DNA from: Tetraselmis striata
Lineage: Eukaryota > Chlorophyta > Chlorodendrophyceae > Chlorodendrales > Chlorodendraceae
Reading direction: 5' to 3'
Length of the DNA stretch: 64,000 nt
Assembly (NCBI GenBank): GCA_006384855.1
Contig: VCJN01002137.1
Coordinates: forward strand, 93,015-157,014
Part shown: positions 55,941 to 64,000 of the stretch, one piece after another
Layout: the number at the start of each line of letters is the position of its first letter
Numbering within the stretch: position 1 is the stretch's first letter
Program-made: the position numbers and the translations under genes
Notes under the pieces: generated by a model
The model's input: the letters and a program-made list of their open reading frames with translations, nothing else
Databases searched by the model: none
Told to the model about the DNA's origin: nothing

Positions 55941-57335
55941 CGCAGCAGCACTCCTCTCTGACTGCCGCCGGCATTGCCGCGCTGCAGCCTGTATTGTATT
56001 TATGTTTCTTGCAACACGGCAGCGCGGTATGTACGACGCCGTGCTGCAGAGTGCCCTGCCGCGCAGCAGCAGTCCCCTCTGACTGCTGCCGGAATTGCCG
56101 CGCTGCAGCCTATACTGTATTTCTGTTTCTTGCGGCACGGCAGCGCTGTATGTGCGACGCCGTGCTGCAGAGTGCCCTGCCGCGCAGCAGCACTCCTCTC
56201 TGACTGCCGCCGGCATTGCCGCGCTGCAGCCTGTATTGTATTTCTGTTTCTTGCGGCACGGCAGCGTTGTATGTGCGACGCCGTGCTGCAGAGTGCCCTG
56301 CCGCGCAGCAGCAGTCCCCTCTGACTGCTGCCGGCATTGCCGCGCTGCAGCCTATACTGTATTTCTGTTTCTTGCGGCACGGCAGCGCTGTATGTGCGAC
56401 GCCGTGCTGCAGAGTGCCCTGCCGCGCAGCAGCAGTCCCCTCTGACTGCTGCCGGCATTGCCGCGCTGCAGCCTATACTGTATTTCTGTTTCTTGCGGCA
56501 CGGCAGCGCTGTATGTGCGACGCCGTGCTGCAGAGTGCCCTGCCGCGCAGCAGCAGTCCCCTCTGACTGCTGCCGGCATTGCCGCGCTGCAGCCTATATT
56601 GTATTTCTGTTTCTTGCAGCACGGCGGCGCCGCATGTGCGACGCCGTGCTGCAGAATGCCCTGCCGCGCAGCAGCAGTCCCCTTTGAGTGCTGCCGGCAT
56701 TGCCGCGCTGCAGCCTATACTGTATTTCTGTTTCTTGCGGCACGGCGGCGCTGTATGTGCGACGCTGTGCTGCTGAATGCCCTGCCGCGCAGCAGCACTC
56801 CTCTCTGACTGCTGCCGGCATTGCCGCGCTGCAGCCTGTGTTGTATTTATGTTTCTTGCAGCACGGCGGCGCTGCATGTGCGACGCTGTGCTGCAGAATG
56901 CCCTGCCGCGCAGCGTCAGTCCAGTCATTACTGCTGCTGGCATTGCCGCGCTGCAGCCGGTATTGTATATCTGTTTTATTATGTTTCTTGCAGCACGGCA
57001 GCGTTGTATGTGCAACGCCGTGCTACAGAGTGCCTTGCCGCGCAGCAGCAGTCCCCTTTGAGTGCTGCCGGCATTGCCGCGCTGCAGCCTGTATTGTATT
57101 TCTGTTTCTTGCAGCACGGCAGCGTTGTATGTGCAACGCCGTGCTACAGAGTGCCTTGCCGCGCAGCATCAGTCCAGTCATTACTGCTGCCGGCATTGCC
57201 GCGCTGCAGCCGGTATTGTAATTGTGTTTCTTGCAGCATGGCAGCGCTGTATGTGCGACGCCGTGCTGCAGAATGCCCTGCCGCGCAGCAGCAGTCCCCT
57301 CTGACTGCTGCCGGCATTGCCGCGCTGCATTACAG
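55935..57335. repeat. 121-bp tandem array, about 11.5 units
   Basis: The landmark CCGCGCTGCAGCC recurs twelve times, near 55978, 56099, 56220 and so on to 57327, mostly at 121-base steps; two units are longer (about 129 bases). Because 121 is not a multiple of three, translations cycle through all frames, giving overlapping 116-residue frames with the same peptide blocks. The array starts at the end of a coding-like exon. Confidence 0.9.
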
Positions 57336-57666
57336 GACTTCCTTTTTCTGGGGCAGTTCAGGAAGCCAGGAAGGCGACGTCGCTGGTAGTCACCATCATG
57401 CATAGGCGGCATTGCGGGAGGATGCCAGCATGTGTGTAATTACATTTTCAACCTATTTCTTTGCCGCACGGGATGTGTTCTCAAAGATGTGCTCCGGGAA
57501 CTTGCGCTTTAGGCTGGCATGTGTTTGCTCGTGCTTCTCTCGCTTTACCTTAGCCACATGCCCAGTTCCCAGACAATCTGCGCAGCCATAACATCACATC
57601 CCTTTTAGTGACATGTTGTGTAAACACAATGACTATAAATGACATCAAAATATAATTGCAGCATAC

Positions 57667-58944
57667 CTTCAGCACCACAATTGTGCCATTAGTCCTTGTG
57701 GCACCGAAGATTTCTGTGGCATCAGGAACTAGCTGGATGCTGAGAGACTCCCCGGGTTTGATGAGCCCCTCCAGCAGTAGCATGGCACAATGCTAAAGCA
57801 CCAGCTTGAGATCCATTGTGCTTGATATCATGTCCTCCGTAGTGTTGAGCCCCACAGCAGCCAGCTCCTCCCCTTGCCCTTTCAACATGTCCTCCACTGA
57901 TGGCCACTTGATCATCAAGTTGCCATATGGCAGCACCATCTGCACAGCTTCTCCATGTCCGCGTCCCACTTGGAGCTGCTGAGGTTGATGAGACGCTGAA
58001 AGGCATCTTGAGATAGCTTCAGGTCAGTGTGGACATGCACAACGTTGTGCTCCCACAGCTTTCTAATGGCCAGCAGGGTACGCCTCTCTGCTGCTTTCAA
58101 GTGATGTTTAAACTGCTTAGACTCCAATATGGAGGCCAGCAACGCGGGGTAGTTGGCTAGAAGGGCGCCTAGGATAAAGCGGGGGGTGTGCGCTGCTCGC
58201 ACATCCGCTGGCTGGCCCACTAGGTCGCCTCCTCCACGATGCCCACCTCCTTCCCCTCAGCTCCATGCGCGTCGACATCGCCCTGCTGCTGCTGCTGCTG
58301 CTCGGCTCCTTCGTCACCGCCGGAAGGGGCTCCGAACTGTGCGTCGGGCCCGCCCTCCGCATACACATACTGCCAGCTGTCGTCGTCTCTGACTGCGTGG
58401 GTGAGCCACGTCTCCAGCTGCTCGGCATTGCGGCCGATGAACTTGCGAACCGTCGCTCGGGTCGTCGCCTCCCGCAGCTTGTAGGACAGGCCTGCCGGCC
58501 GCTCCCTCCCCGGCTTCTGGCCCCCGCCCTTCTCGTCACTGCTGCTGCCCTCACTGCCAGCTGACTCGGCCTCGCTGCCATTTGACTCGCACATGAGCCG
58601 TATCTTGGCTTTTAGGCGCGCTCCCTTCTTGTCGCTCTTCCGGCGCAGGATGTCCGCCTCCACTCGCGCCCTCTCCTCCACCGCAAGTTGGGAGCGCAGC
58701 TCCTTCTCCACTTCTTTCTGCATGTTGACTACCTCCCTCCAGCAACGCTCCGTCGCTCTCTTCAGCAGATACTTGACCTCTGACTCGAAGTTTTGCAGTT
58801 GGATCGACATACGAGTCGTCGCTGTTGATGCCTGCGACGACGGCCCGGCCGGCATGCCGCTGCCGCTGGCACCCGCCCCGCCTCCTCCATCACCCGCATC
58901 GCCGCGGCTTTCTCAGACTGCCGTTTCTTTGACTTGCAGCCCAT
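57667..58944 (-). pseudogene. unrecognised protein with N-terminal charged coil and helical C-terminal domain
   Basis: ATG 58944 gives MGCKSKKRQSEKAAAMRVME. One frame change later (near 58880) a 200-residue stretch carries SIQLQNFESEVKYLLKRATE, a Glu/Lys/Arg coil, an acidic Ser run, KLREATTRATVRKFIGRNAE and a polyGln run. After a stop at 58219 a further frame gives FILGALLANYPALLASILES, LKAAERRTLLAIRKLWEHNV and KLSQDAFQRLINLSSSKWDA; another shift leads to PYGNLMIKWPSVEDMLKGQG and KPGESLSIQLVPDATEIFGA. It ends at a donor-like AAG|GTATGC (57667). At least three breaks, yet the conserved-looking blocks remain. No family recognised. Confidence 0.45.
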
Positions 58945-59239
58945 GGTACCCGGACGGAGGACGGGGGGAGGGGGGCAAAGACGTGGCTCTTGTAAGCACA
59001 GGTGTTATGCAAGCTGCTGTGACATGCCGTGGAGTGGCAGATGTTGCATCCCGATTGTACGCGGCCGCCAGGTCGCCCCCACCGCCTACTGCGCACCAGC
59101 CGCCTCCCGACACGGCCTGTACCACCCCCAGAGGGCTTGGCAGAGGTACCTACACGGTCTCTACACATAGGTCGGGCACTATGGTGACTGCCAGTACGGC
59201 CAGAGGTAGTGGAGGGCGCGTATGCGTCCGCGCACATTA
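58945..59239. other. right end of the nested insertion
   Basis: The probable upstream region of the minus-strand gene ending at 57667. It finishes with CGTATGCGTCCGCGCACATTA against the 9-bp duplication. No gene is supported. Confidence 0.4.
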
Positions 59240-59248
59240 AAATTTCCG
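59240..59248 (+). repeat. target-site duplication, right copy
   Basis: AAATTTCCG, identical to 47670-47678. Confidence 0.7.
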
Positions 59249-60045
59249 ATTTTCGGGCCCGGAACTGCGCTGTGCCTCCGCAGATGGCTCCGATGCATGG
59301 TTCTTCTCAATACGCTTGGAGTAGTTCTGCGCCAGCTTGAGGCAGTCACCCTCCCGGGTGATGGCGCGGCCCTCATGCTCCGCGATCACCTGCAGGATAC
59401 CGATGATGGGCTCGTACTCTGGACGGAGGCCAGCCAAGAACTAAGTCACAACTTGGTTATTTGATGGAGCTTCAACATCCTCATGCTCCTCAGCCTCAGC
59501 CACCAAGTCCAAGAATGCGTTGTCCATGCGATGGTAGTATGTCTCCGCAGTATCGGTCGGTGCGTTGTTCACCGGATTGGAGCACCGCATACATGTCAGA
59601 GATCCTACCGAGATGGCCTCCCTCAAAGCTGGTGCGCAGAGCTGCCCAGGCTTGGCCTCCAGAGGTAGCATTGTCGTTCAGGTGCCGACGGATGACATCC
59701 AGGATGGAGCTCCTGGGGGAGCAGCGCAGTCAGGGTTGCATACAGCTTGAAATGATGATCATATGAGGCATGCTCACTCATCATCATGGCATGCTTCATG
59801 CCAGTGGCATTGCAATAGGCCTCCATCTGGTGCCTCCAGCGGCGCAACTCTTTGGTCAGACCAGAGAAAACGGGCGGCAACGGAATGCGCGGCGCGCGGG
59901 CGGACACTCCGGCATGATGATCACAGTGATGGAAATCAAATGCAGAGCGGGACAGAGGCCAAGTAAGCGGTTTGGTCCTCACAGGGCCAAGAGCCCCAAC
60001 CACTGCTTGCCGCAGTGGCAACTCTCTCCCACCAGAGATGATCAA
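59249..60045 (-). pseudogene. gag: copia Gag, N-terminal part
   Basis: Frames in sequence: 60045-59623 (PPVFSGLTKELRRWRHQMEA, YATLTALLPQEL), 59671-59441 (ETYYHRMDNAFLDLVAEAEE) and 59437-59249 (MAGLRPEYEPIIGIL, the copia Gag 'GL.PEY' block). The order and content match copia Gag. It is cut at 59249 where the 9-bp duplication begins. Confidence 0.75.
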
Positions 60046-60881
60046 TAGGGAGAAACTCGGTCAATATTTCGAAATTGAGCAGAGAAAACAACCGGAGCCG
60101 CACAAACTCTTATGTACCGGCCGTGATTTATCAACAAACAACCGCGGCCTCGCGGAAATCAAAATACCGGCTGCGATAAATCGGAAAACCACCGGGAAAT
60201 CCGGCTAATTTTTCATTCTCGTAGATTCGCCTAGAACACGGCGGAAACTACGTCGTTCTCCGGTCGCAGACTGCTGCTAACTCGGCAACCTGCCTGCCTC
60301 GTGACGAGGGTCGATACCACTGGCACAAGACCACGACAAAGCGCTCGACGAGGCCGTCTGGCCCCTCTGTGGCCAGCGAGGCAGTTCGACACACTCTAAC
60401 TGGGCGAGCGACAAGCGCACACGAGTCGACACGACTCGAAGGCGGCCCGAGTCGTCGAGAGACTGAAGGGGCCGTCGGAACGCGGCTCCAGGTAGGCGTC
60501 GAGAGGCACAGCCGAAACGAAAGAGGCCGACAGCAGCTTCGAGCTGCACATGTAGACAGCCCCCACGCCCACTACAGGACGCCCACTGCCTAAGGAGGCC
60601 AGTGACGAGCAGCGACCTCTCGTCGCACAGGCAAACGAACCCCACGCCCCGCCGTTCTAGGGCGCCCAGTGACTACCACCGTCAGTACACCGCTCCTCGC
60701 GGCCACGCTCGGCTCTCAGCGAGCGAAAACGAGTCGTTCGAGTCCCCAACCCAACAACGCAGGTCCCCTCCCAAGAATCAGCAGCAAGGGGCGGCGGAAG
60801 AACCTGGTTGTGGCGCTCCTGTGGTTGGCAGAGGCCGCTCCTTGGCGTGGGAGATGAAGAGAAGCGAGGGCCCAACTAACT
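60046..60881 (-). other. copia leader between 5' LTR and Gag
   Basis: Expected untranslated leader with the primer-binding site next to 60881. No convincing match to a tRNA 3' end was found by eye. No gene is supported. Confidence 0.5.
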
Positions 60882-61308
60882 TGTTGAAAGATGGGCGTGA
60901 GGGAAAAGAACGGCTGTCTGTTACAACGGGTCGCGTCCTGCCTTTATACTCGCGCACGCCCTGGTGCGCGCGCCAGCCATTAGCGCATCCGCCACCTTGC
61001 GCCATCGCGCGCTGACTCTATTCTCCAGTACTTATCGCAAATGTGCGAGCCTGAGTACTGGCATTAAGTATGTCCGTACAATACAGTATCCGCTGCTGCA
61101 TCGGCTTATATCCTTCAGTGCATTCTAGTACTGCATGGCGCCCACCATTATTGATACTCAGCAGTACCGGAATCTTGATTGTGCTCGCACGGGCGTCCTC
61201 GTACTCGTAGCCGTACGATCGCTCCGCCGTCTACAGATACTGCAGAGAGTGTGCATGCGTCAAGGCTCCAAACAGCCGGTCAAACGCCTGCACGACTGGT
61301 ATCAAACA
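60882..61308 (-). repeat. 5' LTR of the split copia element
   Basis: 427 bp, closely similar to 43136-43627 except for a 65-bp length difference and scattered substitutions. Confidence 0.85.
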
Positions 61309-62520
61309 GCAACGCGACGCGTGCCCAGATCTTGAAACCAACACCCGAGCCCCCCCCCTGCCACCCTTCCACGGGATCTGACATTGGAACTGGCGTTAAG
61401 AACGCCTCCGTCGACGGTCCATGCCATACTCCCACGAGCCGGGGGCTGGAGTCCACCCTGAAAGGTATAGTGAGTCGGTGGGTGGCTGACATGACTCCGT
61501 GGAGGAATATAATTTCACAGGCGTTGACCGCCCCATGCTGGGTTACGTTTTGCTATTGCTCCCGTAGCTCAGGTAAGGCGTTGGTGTCGGCTGTCTTTGA
61601 CGAATGCTGGCCGCGCGACGCTCATACGGGGGTCCCTCAGGCTAGCTCGAGGTTTGCGAGGTGACACCGCACTGGGAAGCCGCAGGTGAGTCGTGTTTGT
61701 TTTTGCACTTGTTCGATTACACAGCCACCGCCGCCGCGGCAAGCAATCAACACGCATACTGACTATCGCAGTTGCTGTGTCAAACTCCCGCCCAGTCCCT
61801 ACGTTTGGTGGTAAGCCGATCGTATCGAGTGTTCAACGCAACAAGGTCGTGTCCCTTGCTGCTGCTGGCGGGCACCGCTGCGTCGCCAAAGCTCCACGGC
61901 TTGGTGGGCGTGCTTGAGCAGCAGAAGGGGATGGACGGCGGGCGGCATCATCAAGCACAACACCAACGCGGTCAAGAACATGGCCGCCACGCAAGCCGTC
62001 CCCGGCGACAACGTCGACGAGAGCAGTAGCCCGGAGCCCCCGGCCAAGAAGGCCAAGCAGCCCGCCAAGCCGGCGGCTGGAGTGCCGGCCGGGGGCCGGG
62101 GTGGTGCCGGGGCCAGGGCGGGCGGTGGGGCGTTCGAGTCGCGGGGCGGCCGTCAGGCTGCCGTAGCCGCCGCTTCCTCCACCCGCGAGCAGCAGGCCGC
62201 CCGCCGTGGCGGTCCCGGCTGAAACCGAATGTAAATGATGTATTCCGCGCGCCCACTGCCGCGCGCCTCGCCGCCCACTGCCGCGCGCCCGCTTATCATT
62301 GGCACTGCCGCGCGCGCTATTGCGGATTAGGCCAGAGGGCAACGAGATTGTCGGGCTTCTAGAGGCAGTTCCTGAAATACTCTAATGTTGATGATGCGTT
62401 GTGATGACGAGTTGTGATATGCGCCGGATGCATGACAATCCGAGTATCTTACAGAATGACTACATACGAGTGTCATTATACTCATAACATTACATGATAA
62501 ATACAGGGTATTACAAGATG
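61309..62520 (+). other. possible small basic protein, weakly supported
   Basis: A plus-strand frame ending near 62222 reads GGIIKHNTNAVKNMAATQAV and SSSPEPPAKKAKQPAKPAAG, then a Gly/Arg/Ala-rich tail, resembling a nuclear protein tail. Splice-like sites (CCGCAG|GTGAGT near 61680, TATCGCAG near 61770) suggest exons upstream, but frames are not consistent. Confidence 0.3.
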
Positions 62521-63639
62521 ATTACGAAGTCGTGCGGGAGCCTAGTGAGCCCCCGAGACCCCGTGTACTATTGGGGCAAGGTGGTCTGTCAGCTAGTGAC
62601 GGCGGTCGTCGGTGGCGGCGTGTAGGTGATGTGCACTCTTGATGACCGGATCCGACGAAATCGTCACATTCAGAAGATTCGTTGCGCAACAACACTAGCA
62701 CCACTTCGCCGCCCCTAGCGGCCCCTCCACCCGCATTTACACCCCGGCCCAGCCGAGCAAAGTGAGCCATGTCGCCCGTCCCTTGAGCATGTGGCGCTCT
62801 CGTTGCCTTCTTGGTACGAGGCCATGACGGCGACGAGTTGGCGCGTCGCGCGTTGACGCAGAAAACAGAAAACGCGCGCGGAAGGAAGCGCGTTGCGAGG
62901 CCGCCTGACGCGCCGGATTCTAAGCACCCGTGCACCCCGTTGGCCACTATCACCAACACTCGCCCTGCTGCTCGCGGCCCTTCGACGGCTGCATCGGCTC
63001 ATTGGGCTGTGGCAGCGGCACGGGCGCTCTACTGGCCGCGGCGGCGGCGCGTGACGGCAACGACAACGTTGATTTGTAATCGAACCGGCTTATCACCTTC
63101 TATGACGGCACCACTACCCGTGCCGGGGGACTTTTGACCGCCCAACAACCCCGCCTAACCTCGTTGCTTGCATAATGCGAGCGAGGGGCTTTCGGGCAAC
63201 CCATGGTGGCGCGGCGAGGCATAGCGTCGAGGATGATGGTGGTGTGTGCGTGTTGCTCAAAGTAGGGTAGCACATGGTGATTGTTAGGGTTGCGCCTAGC
63301 GACTACCCTAATACCACCATAAACCAGTGACGCCGAGATTATGGCCAAGTATTCAGCACGCGCATGTACTGCCGTACTAATATTTCAGCACGCGTATTAT
63401 TTACTGGTACTTCCACAACCAGACGCCAGTAATATTCCTTGTAACATACAATGCGCGCTACAGCTCCTTAATCATCATGACACTAGCTGCCTGTCCGCGG
63501 TGCCGAGTCGGACCGCTATAGGATAAATATCGAATGCCACCAGCAGCTTGTAAGAGATTACATTCTGCAACCAACTCAATTCGCCAAACGCTACGAGTAA
63601 GAACCATGTTTCACTAAGTACTGCCACGAGTACTTACAC
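62521..63639. other. no gene recognised
   Basis: Short frames on both strands without family resemblance. No repeats were noticed. Confidence 0.35.
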
Positions 63640-63640
63640 T

Positions 63641-64000
63641 GGTTTCGGCTTCCTGTTACGATCCATCTCCACCTGCAGACCCACCGCGACCTGCTCTCGC
63701 ACGCACGACGATACATTCGCGATTTCGCTGGTCCTGCCGACCCTTGGTAACGATGATGTACCCTTCAACCCTTATCCGAGTCGCATGTCGCCATGGCATC
63801 GCACCGGAGCGCCCGTCAAGCCGGTTACCCTCCCGGTGGTCCACCCGCCGAGCAGTCTGAGTCAAATTGTCGAGAAGAAGATGCTGGAAGCCCGCGTTGT
63901 GGCGCCAACCCAAAACATCTCTCACAAGCTCGCCGATGTTCATGACTTCCCGGCACTCAAGGCCTTTCCGGAGAACTATACGCGCGACACAGCAAGGCCC
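63641..64000 (+). CDS. open frame running off the window
   Basis: A plus-strand frame stays open from about 63641 to base 64000; the first plausible ATG is near 63785. It includes RMSPWHRTGAPVKPVTLPVV, SLSQIVEKKMLEARVVAP and HKLADVHDFPALKAFPENYT, whose composition looks protein-like. A 95-codon minus-strand frame overlaps it. The C-terminus is outside the window, and no family is recognised. Confidence 0.3.

Larger units (their letters stand above)
47679..59239. mobile_element. 11.56-kb nested insertion with 9-bp target duplication
   Basis: It lies inside the copia gag. AAATTTCCG is found at 47670-47678 and again at 59240-59248, and the gag coding continues on both sides. A 9-bp duplication is typical of Mutator-like (MULE) elements. 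The ends show only weak inverted similarity (TAATACATGCGGAC on the left against TAATGTGCGCGGAC read inward from the right). No transposase was recognised. Contents are the reading frames and arrays listed separately, so it may be a gene-carrying transposon or captured host DNA. Confidence 0.65.
43136..61308 (-). mobile_element. Ty1/copia retrotransposon split by a nested insertion
   Basis: LTRs are at 43136-43627 and 60882-61308, in the same orientation with TG...CA ends. Coding runs on the minus strand. Gag starts near 60045 and breaks off at 59249, then resumes at 47669 with a zinc knuckle, protease, integrase, RT and RNase H down to 43655. Removing 47679-59239 plus one 9-bp repeat leaves about 6.6 kb, a normal copia length. 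Many frameshifts are present. No matching short duplication was seen at the outer ends. Confidence 0.85.

Noticed and set aside
55974..57405. Series of 116-residue frames and a 214-residue minus-strand frame
   Set aside because: They are repeats of the same peptide produced by the 121-bp array, offset by one unit each.

Overview
The window looks like nuclear DNA of a eukaryotic microalga, most probably of the green lineage. That is an inference. It rests on intron-rich GC-biased genes, a PEX19 gene ending in a CAAX box, degenerate plant-type (CCCTAAA-like) telomeric motifs inside introns, and Ty3/gypsy chromovirus and Ty1/copia elements. No prokaryotic operons and no rRNA or tRNA genes were found. 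Very long single-base G or C runs (up to 34) are scattered throughout, and many sit just inside 5' splice sites.

Layout. 1-4.07 kb: 3' part of a gypsy chromovirus (RT, RNase H, integrase, chromodomain, polypurine tract, LTR), followed by an inverted second copy of the LTR arm. 4.1-8.5 kb: relics, including a decayed tyrosine recombinase. 8.7-25.3 kb: the host-gene island. It holds a multi-pass membrane protein with a HET-like domain (2 exons), PEX19 (8 exons, 306 aa), a short coiled-coil reading frame on the minus strand, and a phytanoyl-CoA-dioxygenase-like protein (11 exons, 493 aa). 26-32.3 kb: tRNA-derived SINEs around a copia-class retrotransposon (27060-31971, minus strand). That element has two LTRs of about 505 bp and a 5-bp target duplication, and it encodes a C5 cytosine DNA methyltransferase fused upstream of reverse transcriptase where integrase is normally found. 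33.2-34.5 kb: a 67-bp minisatellite. 35-41 kb: a gypsy relic and an inverted-repeat family. 41.4-42.2 kb: a small zinc-finger plus Tudor-like gene. 43.1-61.3 kb: a second copia element (minus strand) whose gag is split by an 11.56-kb insertion bounded by a 9-bp duplication. The insertion carries another zinc-finger/Tudor-like gene, several unrecognised frames, a tandem array of palindromic 371-bp units and a 121-bp tandem array. 61.3-64 kb: little that can be identified, apart from a frame still open at the window edge.

How the parts relate. The host genes are independent. PEX19 inserts peroxisomal membrane proteins, and the neighbouring dioxygenase belongs to a family with peroxisomal members but shows no obvious PTS1. 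The rest is an accumulation of retroelements and satellites in several stages of decay. The two most unusual items are the methyltransferase-bearing copia element and the gene-carrying insertion inside the other copia element.
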